From assembly GCA_051252455.1 (NCBI GenBank), contig JBPOFM010000006.1, forward strand, positions 1 through 64,000: DNA of 64,000 nt, read 5' to 3'. Shown here one piece after another: positions 45,786 to 53,913 of the stretch. The notes beneath the pieces are model-generated. The model saw only the letters and a program-made list of their open reading frames with translations. It was not told where the DNA came from and made no database searches. The position numbers and the translations under genes were made by a program. How positions within the stretch are numbered: the stretch's first letter is position 1; each line of letters begins with the position of its first letter. Source of the DNA: JBPOFM01 sp051252455 (GTDB lineage: Bacteria > Bacteroidota > Bacteroidia > Flavobacteriales > Flavobacteriaceae).

Positions 45786-45900
45786 CTAATCTCCTTCGCT
45801 ATCCAATCTCCTTAATGAATTTATCAATCTTTATCATCCTCATTTAAGTCTTGATACCTGATTCTAACAGCGAAGCGGTCACAATGCTTTATTCCACTGC

Positions 45901-45932
45901 AACTCATTTGTAACTTGCACATGCTAGGTTTG
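45901..45932 (+). promoter_or_regulatory. Predicted SARP-type activator site and promoter 1
   Basis: AACTCAT (45901-45907), TTGT, AACTTGC (45912-45918): 7-bp direct repeats with an 11-bp period. Six bp later comes TAGGTTTG (45925-45932), a TAnnTTTG element. No TTG stands 17-23 bp before it; the repeats occupy that place. Confidence 0.6.
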
Positions 45933-45960
45933 CATCATAAATTAATAAATGACTCATAAC

Positions 45961-46224
45961 ATGGCTACAAAAAATAAAACAACAAACGCATCACTTATAG
46001 ATTCTACAGCAAAGCAAGCACTTGTGCTTTCTACAAAAGCAAATGATTTTGCTTTGAAATCTACTGAAACTGTATTAAACAAATCTTTGGAATTGGCCAG
46101 TATTGGTTTTAGCTTTTCAAACTCTATTGTCAAAAAAGGATTACAGTTGACAGCGAAACAACAAGATTCTGTATTCAATGTATTGGAATCTGCAAAAAAC
46201 AAATTGGCAAAAAAATCTAAATAA
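45961..46224 (+). CDS. Phasin-like protein A
   Basis: 87 residues, one long amphipathic helical bundle: ALVLSTKANDFALKSTETVL, then GLQLTAKQQDSVFNVLESAK and a basic end. The block QQDxVFxxLxxAK recurs in the two following proteins. This architecture resembles phasins, which coat polyhydroxyalkanoate or lipid granules; the relation is by pattern, not proven. ATG 45961 is preferred to ATG 45949 because the next gene also begins MATK. Confidence 0.6.
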   Translation: MATKNKTTNASLIDSTAKQALVLSTKANDFALKSTETVLNKSLELASIGFSFSNSIVKKGLQLTAKQQDSVFNVLESAKNKLAKKSK

Positions 46225-46247
46225 AACGGTACACATCAGAGCTTTGC

Positions 46248-46279
46248 AACTCATTTGTAACTCGCTGAGTGTATGTTTG
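46248..46279 (+). promoter_or_regulatory. Predicted SARP-type activator site and promoter 2
   Basis: AACTCAT (46248-46254), TTGT, AACTCGC (46259-46265), 6 bp, TATGTTTG (46272-46279). Spacing is identical to the site before the previous gene, including the flanking GC, while the bases between repeat and -7 element differ. Confidence 0.62.
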
Positions 46280-46319
46280 TACCAGAATTAAATAATAAGA
46301 TAAAACACAACAATATATC

Positions 46320-47351
46320 ATGGCAACTAAAACACAAACAAAAAAAGTAACACCTAAAGCAAATAATACTGCTAACGTTGCAAAAAAAATCAATGCTGAT
46401 TTAATCAACGCTTCAGTAGCGGTAATTGACACGACAGTGAAGAATGGTGAAAAATGGCAGAAATTGGCTTCTAAATTATTCAAGAAGTCAGAAACGGTAA
46501 GAACGCAACAAATCAATATGATTTTTGATACTGCTGAAGCGGTAAAAGGACAGTTCGTAACTGGAACTAAAAGAATGAAGGATTTAGTGGGATATGATGG
46601 TGAAATCATCGAATCTGCTAAAGTGAAAGTCATGAACAACCCAATGACTCGGAAGGTTATGGAAGTTGCAGAAGATATTTCTGAAAAAGTGCAAAAAAAT
46701 CCGATAGTTCAAAAAGCGGAAAAAAAATCTGCTGAATACAAAACGATTGGAAAAGCAAAATTCAATGAAGTGAAAGGTGATGTGTTGCATCAAGCAACAA
46801 AAATCATCAATAAGGCAGAAGCTAAATTGGAAGAAACAAAAGCTGATGCTCAAAAAACATCGTCTGAAGTAAAAGCTGAAGGTGCACAAAAAGTGAAAGC
46901 TGTTAAGAAAACAACGAAAGCAAAAGCGTCCACAACGACTGCAAAAGCTGAAACGAAAGTAAAAGCCGTAAAAGCGGATGCGAAAGCAAAAGCGAATAAA
47001 ATCACGAAAGAAGCAACTAAAAAAGTGGCTGCAATCAAATCAAAAGGCACAGAGGTTGTTAAAGAAGTGAAAACTGAAACGAAAAAAGCTGTAAAGACCA
47101 TCGCTAAAGATGATTTGAAATTGATTTACGGTGTCGGTCCCAAAACTGAAATCGCTTTTAACGAAAAAGGAATCAATACCTATGCTGAACTGACAAAATT
47201 GTCTAACGAAAGCATCGAAGAAATTTTGGAAAATGCAGGTGTATCAGTTCCAAATTTGAATCCAGCAGATTGGAGAAAACAGGCTGAAGTAGCTGTCGAA
47301 GGTGGTGAAGAAGCTTTAAAAACTTGGGTTGAGCGTTACAGAACAGCTTAA
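46320..47351 (+). CDS. Phasin-like protein B with histone H1-like and helix-hairpin-helix regions
   Basis: 343 residues in three parts. Residues 20-150 are phasin-like (LINASVAVIDTTVKNGEKWQ, QQINMIFDTAEAVKGQFVTG). Residues 150-260 are Ala/Lys/Thr-rich, repeating motifs such as KAEAKLEETKADAQK and KAVKADAKAKANKITKEA, like bacterial histone H1 analogues. Residues 262-343 contain a helix-hairpin-helix unit (DDLKLIYGVGPKTEIAFNEK, GINTYAELTKLSNESIEEIL). It could link a granule surface to nucleic acid; that is inference. It is preceded by its own predicted promoter. Confidence 0.65.
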   Translation: MATKTQTKKVTPKANNTANVAKKINADLINASVAVIDTTVKNGEKWQKLASKLFKKSETVRTQQINMIFDTAEAVKGQFVTGTKRMKDLVGYDGEIIESAKVKVMNNPMTRKVMEVAEDISEKVQKNPIVQKAEKKSAEYKTIGKAKFNEVKGDVLHQATKIINKAEAKLEETKADAQKTSSEVKAEGAQKVKAVKKTTKAKASTTTAKAETKVKAVKADAKAKANKITKEATKKVAAIKSKGTEVVKEVKTETKKAVKTIAKDDLKLIYGVGPKTEIAFNEKGINTYAELTKLSNESIEEILENAGVSVPNLNPADWRKQAEVAVEGGEEALKTWVERYRTA

Positions 47352-47387
47352 TCAGAATTGAAACTAATCGTATAAAATTCATTTAAA

Positions 47388-47672
47388 ATGAAGACAAAAA
47401 TAAATTTAGAACCTAAAAAAATGCTTAACAAAGCGATGGACACTACAAAAAACGTAGCAGTCAAAGCAAATGATTATGCATTGAACACCACAGAGACCGT
47501 TGTTACGGAATCTTTGGAAGTTGCAGAACAGTGGCAAACAGTTGCCAACAAAGCCATCAAAGATGGTTTCAAATTGGCTGCAGCACAACAAGACCTTGTT
47601 TTCGAAGCGTTGAACATCGCAAAAGGACAGTTCAAGTTAGGAAAGAAAAGGTTTACTAAACTTATCGCATAA
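47388..47672 (+). CDS. Phasin-like protein C
   Basis: 94 residues, amphipathic helical: NKAMDTTKNVAVKANDYALN, TTETVVTESLEVAEQWQTVA, then GFKLAAAQQDLVFEALNIAK and GQFKLGKKRFTKLIA. It shares KANDxALxxTET with protein A and the AKGQFxxGxKR ending with protein B, so all three are paralogues. The 36-bp gap from the preceding gene and the terminator behind it indicate one transcript with protein B. Confidence 0.63.
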   Translation: MKTKINLEPKKMLNKAMDTTKNVAVKANDYALNTTETVVTESLEVAEQWQTVANKAIKDGFKLAAAQQDLVFEALNIAKGQFKLGKKRFTKLIA

Positions 47673-47704
47673 GTAAAGTTTTTTCATAATAAATAGTTTG
47701 GTTG

Positions 47705-47743
47705 AAGCCAAGTTGCAATATTACATGTGACTTGGCTTTTTTT
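47705..47743 (+). terminator. Terminator of the phasin-like genes
   Basis: AAGCCAAGT (47705-47713) pairs with ACTTGGCTT (47730-47738), followed by T residues. Confidence 0.8.
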
Positions 47744-47848
47744 GTGAAAATATGAATTTAAATAGTGCGAGATTTATAATCGTCTTAACAGTTACGGCGT
47801 GATTTTACAGCAAAGGTTTCGTACTTTTATAATCTAAATTTTCCTTGA

Positions 47849-48505
47849 ATGGCAAAGAAGAAAAAGCTCGAAATAATAGATTTGGTCACATTTTATATGG
47901 ATGATGTTGTAAAACTTCGCTCTAAACCCGAATCCATAGAAGAATTTGCAAAAACTCATAATTTTGACGATGCTTTATTTTACAACCATTTTGAATCCTT
48001 CAAAGATTTGGAGCAGCACATTTTTAAATTGCTTTTTGAAAATTCCCTTGAAGTTTTGGAACAGAGCGATGAATACGCCGTTTTCGACCGAAAAAATAAG
48101 CTCATAAGTCTATATTATACATTTTTTGAAAATCTATCGCTCAATAGAGAGTTTGTGGTTTTGGTCTTGGAAGAATACAAAAACATATTGAAGACATTGT
48201 CAATACTTTCAGAATTAAAAGTAAGTTTCACGATCTACATTGACACCTTGAATTTGGATGATTTAAGCTTGAATATCGACCTTCTTGAAGGTGTTCAAAA
48301 AACAACCATCCGAGAATCCGCTTGGATTCAATTGCTATTCACGATGAAATTTTGGTTGGATGACAAATCTCCTGATTTTGAAAAGACAGATGTATTTATC
48401 GAGAAATCACTCAATACAAGTTTGGATCTTTTAGATACCAAAACACTGAATAATCTAATAGACTTGGGTAAATTTTTATACAAAGAAAAATTTCAGTCAA
48501 GTTAA
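47849..48505 (+). CDS. TetR-like regulator
   Basis: 218 residues. The N-terminus (EIIDLVTFYMDDVVKLRSKP, then ESIEEFAKTHNFDDALFYNH and FESFKDLEQHIFKLLFE) has the helix-turn-helix plan of TetR proteins, with the usual YNHF-like recognition segment. The remaining helical part would bind a ligand. It is 9 bp before the AarF gene, and so likely controls or is controlled with it. A fatty-acyl ligand would be consistent with the neighbours, but nothing in the sequence shows it. Confidence 0.75.
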   Translation: MAKKKKLEIIDLVTFYMDDVVKLRSKPESIEEFAKTHNFDDALFYNHFESFKDLEQHIFKLLFENSLEVLEQSDEYAVFDRKNKLISLYYTFFENLSLNREFVVLVLEEYKNILKTLSILSELKVSFTIYIDTLNLDDLSLNIDLLEGVQKTTIRESAWIQLLFTMKFWLDDKSPDFEKTDVFIEKSLNTSLDLLDTKTLNNLIDLGKFLYKEKFQSS

Positions 48506-48514
48506 ATAAAAGCT

Positions 48515-49846
48515 ATGAAAACCTTAAATAAAATCCCAATCACAAAAATCCAACGTGCATCAAAATTGGTACAGACGGGAGCGAAGATTGGTGTCAATTA
48601 TATCAAATATTTTGGAGACAAAATGGTCAATTCTGAAGAAGAAGCCAAAGGACGTCTTGATGAGTCCAACGCAGAAGACATTTACGACGGATTGAAAACA
48701 CTCAAAGGAAGTGCGCTTAAAGTTGCGCAAATGTTGAGTATGGAGAAGAATATATTGCCTCAAGCATATGTGGAAAAATTTTCCTTATCGCAATTTTCCG
48801 TGCCGCCATTGTCGACGCCTTTGGTCATGAAAACCTTTAAAAAATCCTTTGGAAAGTTTCCAAGTGAAATTTTTGATAGCTTCAGTCCAGATGCAATCAA
48901 TGCAGCCAGTATTGGTCAGGTGCATCGTGCGGAAAAGGAAGGAAAGCAGTTGGCCGTAAAAATTCAATATCCAGGTGTGGCGGATAGTATTTTGTCTGAT
49001 TTGGCGATTGTAAAACCGATTGCTATGAAAATGTTCAACATAAAAGGCGAACATTCGGATGTATATTTTAAGGAAGTGGAAGACAAACTGTTTGAGGAAA
49101 CCAATTATCTTTTGGAAATCGAACAAAGTAAAGAAGTGGTTGCAGCTTGTGACCACATTCCCAACTTACGATTCCCAAAATATTATGAGAAATTATCTTC
49201 CGAGCAAATCATTACAATGGATTGGATGGACGGGATTCACCTTTCAGAATTTACGGCTAAAAATACGAATCAAGAATTATCCAATAAATTAGGGCAAGCG
49301 CTTTGGGATTTTTATCTGTATCAAATTTACGTGTTGAAAAAAGTTCACGCAGACCCACATCCTGGCAACTTTTTGGTCTCTAAAGAAGGCGAATTGATTG
49401 TACTCGATTTTGGCTGTATGAAAGCCTTGCCAGAAGAATTTCACGTACCATATTTCGAATTGTTGAAAAAGGAAGTCATTGAAGACCCAAAACGGTTCAA
49501 TGAAAAATTATACGAACTCGAAATTCTGCGTGAAGATGATTCTGATGAAGAAATAGAGTTTTTCACCACCTTATTTCACGATGTGTTGGAATTGTTCACA
49601 CAGCCTTTCCATTATGAGCATTTCGATTTTTCGGACCCAGAATTTTTCGCAGAAATTGCATCCATTGGGGAACGCTATTTAAAAAGCTCTAAAATCAGAA
49701 GTCTGAATGCAAATCGAGGTTCAAGACATTTCATCTATATGAATCGTACATTTTTTGGCTTGTTCAGTTTGATGTTCGATTTGAAAGCAAAAAACATTGA
49801 CATTCGTAATTTCAACACACTGAAACCACAAGAAGTCAACATATAA
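48515..49846 (+). CDS. ABC1/AarF/UbiB-type atypical kinase
   Basis: 443 residues. Hallmarks: the KxGQ-like N-terminal segment LKGSALKVAQMLSMEKNILP, the Ala-rich loop NAASIGQVHRAEKEGKQLAV with KIQYPGV, catalytic HADPHPGNFLVS, and metal-binding VLDFGCMKALPEEF. The family is linked to quinone and isoprenoid lipid metabolism; in chloroplasts, members sit on plastoglobules (lipid bodies). No ubi or men gene is nearby; the partners here are acyltransferases and phasin-like proteins. Confidence 0.9.
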   Translation: MKTLNKIPITKIQRASKLVQTGAKIGVNYIKYFGDKMVNSEEEAKGRLDESNAEDIYDGLKTLKGSALKVAQMLSMEKNILPQAYVEKFSLSQFSVPPLSTPLVMKTFKKSFGKFPSEIFDSFSPDAINAASIGQVHRAEKEGKQLAVKIQYPGVADSILSDLAIVKPIAMKMFNIKGEHSDVYFKEVEDKLFEETNYLLEIEQSKEVVAACDHIPNLRFPKYYEKLSSEQIITMDWMDGIHLSEFTAKNTNQELSNKLGQALWDFYLYQIYVLKKVHADPHPGNFLVSKEGELIVLDFGCMKALPEEFHVPYFELLKKEVIEDPKRFNEKLYELEILREDDSDEEIEFFTTLFHDVLELFTQPFHYEHFDFSDPEFFAEIASIGERYLKSSKIRSLNANRGSRHFIYMNRTFFGLFSLMFDLKAKNIDIRNFNTLKPQEVNI

Positions 49847-49955
49847 ATTCAATTATAAAAAATGCACTTTCGCATTGAAATCTTAATGGATTAACTGTAT
49901 ATTGCTGATATCATAAAATTTCCTATAAAAAATTAAGAATAAACAATATTAATTA

Positions 49956-51797
49956 ATGGCAAAAGAATTTGATTTGAAGGATATCGTTCAGGATGCCTTT
50001 GATACATCAATCCAACAAATATCTGGTTATGACGCTGCTTTTCTATATGCAGAAACACCGACCAGCCCAATGCATATCGCCACTTTGAATATCGTGGAAG
50101 GTTCTCTAAAGTATGAGGATTTCAAGGAAATTGTGGCTTCCAAATTGCATATGCTTACAAAGTTCAGGCAGCGTTTGTTGAACGTGCCAATGAATTTGGA
50201 TTATCCATATTGGGTGGACGACCCAAATTTTGATATTGACTTACATTTAAATAGGATAAAACTGCCTGATCCCTCTAATTGGAGGACCTTACGTGATATG
50301 ACGTCTTCGCTATTTTCGGCTCCATTGGATTTACGCAGACCCTTATGGTCAGTCCATTTTATTGAAGGGCTGGATGAAATTGAGCAAGTGCCAAAAGGGT
50401 CGGTTGCCATAGTGACCAAAGTACATCACGTCATGATTGATGGACAATCTGGCGTTGGAATTATGAGTATTTTGTACGACAGTGACCAAGATGGTAAAGA
50501 CAAAAAACATCTCAAACCGAAACCATGGGACCCAGAACCCCTGCCAGATGAATTGAGTTTGCTATTGAAAAGCGGTTATGGATTTATGAAGAATCCGTTC
50601 AAAATTCCAAAAACTGTCGCTGAAACAGTATTTGCATTTGTAAAGAATAAAGCATCAAAAACTTTAAGCATCCAAAAGGAATTCAGTTCGTCAAGATATC
50701 CAGTTCCCATTACGATGTTCAACGGAAATATCTCTGCAAAGCGAACATGGGGAACAGCCATTCTTTCGTTCGACCGTATTAACGCCTTGCGGAAAGCGAT
50801 GGGAGCGACGGTCAATGATGTCATCCTTGCAATTTGTGCAGGCGCCATTCGACGTTATTTACAGGAAAAGGAACGTTTGCCATTGCAACCTTTAGTTGCG
50901 AATGTTCCTATTTCTATTCGGCAGACCGATGGATTGAATATGAATAATCAAATTGCGAATATGATGATTCAGTTGGCAACGCATATCGAAGACCCGATTG
51001 AACGTTTAGAATACATTCAAGAACAAACCATGCTGGGAAAATCAAGGCACAACACCATTGGTGCTAAAACTTTGGCCAAAATGGCGGATGTTGTTCCTTT
51101 TGGCTTGGCAAATCTGGCCGCAGGATTATACAGTAAATACAATATCAAGGATTTGCATAGACCACCTTTTAACGTCACAATTACCAACGTTCCTGGACCG
51201 AGAGGCCTTTTATATTTGAATGGTCACAAAGTAGTTTCCATCTTTGGATTGACACCTGTTGTGGATGGTTTTGGATTGATAATCGCCGCATTTAGTTATA
51301 ATGGTCAGGTTAGTATCACAACTACTTCTGATGCTAAAACAATGCCTGATGCGGATATTTTTTCGGTTTATATTAGAGAATCGGCCAACGAATTGGAAGA
51401 ATTGATTCAGAATATTGGAAAGAAAAAAGCCAGCGCCTCCAAAGCGGGAAGAAGGAAAAGCAAAAGCACTCCTTTTTTCTCAACCTTTAAAAAATTCCTC
51501 AAAGCCAATCCAGAATTGGTAAAAAAATATAAAGGGAATTATTACATGGAAGTTGGGGTAGGACCCACTATAGAAGGTTGGGATTTGGATTTAAGTAAAG
51601 TGGAAGCCGATATTAAGAAAAAGAAGAATCTTGATCCAAAAGTGCTTGTAGAAATTGAAGACGATAATCTTTACGCCTTGTACAAAGGAAAATTATTGTT
51701 GGACGAATTGAAAATTCAAGGCCGTATAAAGTTAATTGGTCCAACAGCAAGCAAAACGAAATTCACGAAACTGCTGCAGGCATTTTTAGATCGATAA
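49956..51797 (+). CDS. Wax ester synthase/diacylglycerol acyltransferase with SCP2-like C-terminus
   Basis: 613 residues. WS/DGAT features are SGYDAAFLYAETPTSPMHIA, the PLDLRRPLWSVHFIEGL block, catalytic HHxxxDG in KVHHVMIDGQSGVG (His157, His158, Asp162), VNDVILAICAGAIRRYL and NVTITNVPGPRG. This is 465 residues, as in usual WS/DGATs. Residues about 495-613 form an extra domain (FKKFLKANPELVKKYKGNYY, VLVEIEDDNLYALYKGKLLL, IQGRIKLIGPTASKTKFTKL) that I read as SCP2 sterol-carrier type. It adds the final acyl chain in triacylglycerol or wax ester synthesis. A hydrolase follows 3 bp later. Confidence 0.9.
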   Translation: MAKEFDLKDIVQDAFDTSIQQISGYDAAFLYAETPTSPMHIATLNIVEGSLKYEDFKEIVASKLHMLTKFRQRLLNVPMNLDYPYWVDDPNFDIDLHLNRIKLPDPSNWRTLRDMTSSLFSAPLDLRRPLWSVHFIEGLDEIEQVPKGSVAIVTKVHHVMIDGQSGVGIMSILYDSDQDGKDKKHLKPKPWDPEPLPDELSLLLKSGYGFMKNPFKIPKTVAETVFAFVKNKASKTLSIQKEFSSSRYPVPITMFNGNISAKRTWGTAILSFDRINALRKAMGATVNDVILAICAGAIRRYLQEKERLPLQPLVANVPISIRQTDGLNMNNQIANMMIQLATHIEDPIERLEYIQEQTMLGKSRHNTIGAKTLAKMADVVPFGLANLAAGLYSKYNIKDLHRPPFNVTITNVPGPRGLLYLNGHKVVSIFGLTPVVDGFGLIIAAFSYNGQVSITTTSDAKTMPDADIFSVYIRESANELEELIQNIGKKKASASKAGRRKSKSTPFFSTFKKFLKANPELVKKYKGNYYMEVGVGPTIEGWDLDLSKVEADIKKKKNLDPKVLVEIEDDNLYALYKGKLLLDELKIQGRIKLIGPTASKTKFTKLLQAFLDR

Positions 51798-51800
51798 TTC

Positions 51801-52724
51801 ATGCATTATAAAACAAATACATTTAAATCGACTGACGGACAAGCGATTTGCTATTATAAATGGAAAGTAAATCCGGACGTTCCGTTTCAAGGAGTCATGC
51901 AAATTGCGCATGGCTTGGGCGAACACGCAGGGCGATATGATGAGATAGCTCATCAATTCACAGAGGAAGGTTACGAGGTTTATGCAAATGACCATCGTGC
52001 ACACGGCAAAACTGCAGAAATCAATCGATTGCTCGGCTATTATGATGGCGATGATTATTTTGAAGACTGCGTCGAAGATATGCATGAGTTGACCAAACTG
52101 ATGCTGAAAGAACATCCAAAAGCAAAATTCATCTTATTCGGACATAGCATGGGGTCTTTATTGAGCCGAAACTACGTTACCAAATATGCGCAAGATTTGG
52201 ACGCCTTAATATTATCTGGAACTGCTGGTTTTATGAAAGGTTTGGGGAATATTGGCTTGGTAACAGCAACCGCAGTAAGTGCGGTAAGAGGTCGTGCTCG
52301 TACTAATGAAACTTTGAAATCTTTCTTTTTTGGAGAATTCAATAAAAAGTTCAAACCCAACCGAACAAAATTGGATTGGATAAGTAGTGATGAAAAACAA
52401 GTTGACATTTTTGAAGCAGACCCTTATCGGATTGAAAATTTTTCGCTTGGAGTCTTTTTAGACATCATAAAGAACAGTAAAACATTGAACAAACCAGAAG
52501 CTTTCAATGCCACACCGCAAGATTTACCGCTTTTTATTTTTTCAGGAGATAAAGACCCAGTGGGCGAAATGGGAGAAGGCGTAAAGCGTGTCGTCAAACA
52601 ATATGAAAAGACAGGCATCAACGATTTGACATTCAACCTTTATCATGGACGTCACGAAATGCTCAACGAAACGAATAGCGAAGAAGTGAAACGGGATTTA
52701 CTCGATTGGCTTAAAGCGCATTGA
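51801..52724 (+). CDS. Alpha/beta hydrolase, monoacylglycerol lipase type
   Basis: 307 residues. Order of motifs: oxyanion region MQIAHGLGEHAGRYDEIAHQ, then YANDHRAHGKTAE, nucleophile Ser116 in LFGHSMGSLLSRNYV, acid in FSGDKDPVGEMGEGV and histidine in YHGRHEMLNETNSEEV. This is the PldB/monoacylglycerol lipase pattern. It lies 3 bp after the WS/DGAT gene. It could mobilise stored lipid; cytosolic, since no signal peptide is present. Confidence 0.88.
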   Translation: MHYKTNTFKSTDGQAICYYKWKVNPDVPFQGVMQIAHGLGEHAGRYDEIAHQFTEEGYEVYANDHRAHGKTAEINRLLGYYDGDDYFEDCVEDMHELTKLMLKEHPKAKFILFGHSMGSLLSRNYVTKYAQDLDALILSGTAGFMKGLGNIGLVTATAVSAVRGRARTNETLKSFFFGEFNKKFKPNRTKLDWISSDEKQVDIFEADPYRIENFSLGVFLDIIKNSKTLNKPEAFNATPQDLPLFIFSGDKDPVGEMGEGVKRVVKQYEKTGINDLTFNLYHGRHEMLNETNSEEVKRDLLDWLKAH

Positions 52725-52737
52725 GGAAAAAAATTGA

Positions 52738-53901
52738 ATGGAAGAAAAATTAAATTTATATAAAGTCTTCAGCAGATTTACGTTGTGCTTGTCTGTGCAC
52801 AATGGATTGACAGTGTCCAAAGCAAAAAAGCTGTTGCGACAAAAATTCGAAAATCATCCTTTTGGTTCTGATTTAATATCTTTTGTTGACGCCATTAAAG
52901 TGGATGACACGCAAAATTTGAAAACACTTTTTGATGAGTGCATTCGATTGTGCGACGAATTGGGAGCAAGTAGAGATTACATCACATTGGTCATGATTAT
53001 TGAATCTATGGTTTTGGAGACAAAAAGCGATATTTCAAATGATGCAGAATCCTATTTGGAAAAATTCAAAATTGAAATAGCAGACATCAACCACAAAATT
53101 CCTGAACCTCCGGTGTTCAATATGATTATGGAAAGTCGTTCACTTTTGGAATGGGCTTCCATCTACGCCATTTATCCTTTCATACCAAAACGCATGGAAG
53201 GAAAAGGGAAACCGGTCTTATTGATTCCACCCTATTTGGGTGATGATTATTCGACCTCTTTCGTAAGAAAATATTTAAAATCACTCGGGTTTCATACTTA
53301 TAAATGGGATATGGGTTTCAATATGGTCAAATCACATTACATTCCAAGATTGGAAGAAAAACTGGATGATATTTACCAACAACACAACGAAAAAGTAAGC
53401 ATCGTCGGTTGGAGCGGTGGCGGCATTTTTGCAAAAATCATGGCAAACAGGCATCCAAATCAAGTCGAACAAATTCTCACGATTGGCTCTCCAATTTGGG
53501 GCGTTATGGACATGAAAACGCCTGTTTACGGCTTATTAGAGTTTTTCAGGGGAAAATCATTAAAGGAACGTAACGCCAGGTTTTTAGCTGAATTGGAACC
53601 AATTCCAGACGTTCCAATAACTTGCATTTACACAAAAACCGATGGACTTGTGCCTTGGAAACATTGTATGGAGGCGGAATCGTATCGAAAAAACATCAAA
53701 AACATTGAAGTATACGGAAGCCATTCTGGTTTAGGTGCCAATGCCAGTGTTTTATTACTTACAGCAAATGCTTTGAGTGCCAATTTACAAGGTTTGGAAA
53801 TCAAGGATGTAACCACCAATATCGAACGGATTTTGTATCCTTACTATTGGAATAAGAAGCAAAAAGCGTTTAAAGCTAAAACAGAATTGGCGGAGAGTTA
53901 A
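52738..53901 (+). CDS. Alpha/beta hydrolase with GWSGGG nucleophile elbow
   Basis: 387 residues. A helical N-terminal part (1-150) precedes the hydrolase domain: GKPVLLIPPYLGDDYSTSFV, then nucleophile Ser226 in SIVGWSGGGIFAKI, acid in CIYTKTDGLVPWKH and histidine in VYGSHSGLGANA. The start resembles PHA synthase (PhaC) in order, but the nucleophile is Ser and not Cys. An esterase/lipase linked to the neighbouring acyltransferases is likelier than a polymerase. It is 13 bp from both neighbours. Confidence 0.82.
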   Translation: MEEKLNLYKVFSRFTLCLSVHNGLTVSKAKKLLRQKFENHPFGSDLISFVDAIKVDDTQNLKTLFDECIRLCDELGASRDYITLVMIIESMVLETKSDISNDAESYLEKFKIEIADINHKIPEPPVFNMIMESRSLLEWASIYAIYPFIPKRMEGKGKPVLLIPPYLGDDYSTSFVRKYLKSLGFHTYKWDMGFNMVKSHYIPRLEEKLDDIYQQHNEKVSIVGWSGGGIFAKIMANRHPNQVEQILTIGSPIWGVMDMKTPVYGLLEFFRGKSLKERNARFLAELEPIPDVPITCIYTKTDGLVPWKHCMEAESYRKNIKNIEVYGSHSGLGANASVLLLTANALSANLQGLEIKDVTTNIERILYPYYWNKKQKAFKAKTELAES

Positions 53902-53913
53902 AATCAATCATTT

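Noticed and set aside
52738..53901. Possible PHA synthase (PhaC) near phasin-like genes
   Set aside because: The nucleophile elbow is GWSGGG with serine; PhaC needs cysteine. No PhaA or PhaB is nearby, and WS/DGAT plus glycerolipid genes fit better.
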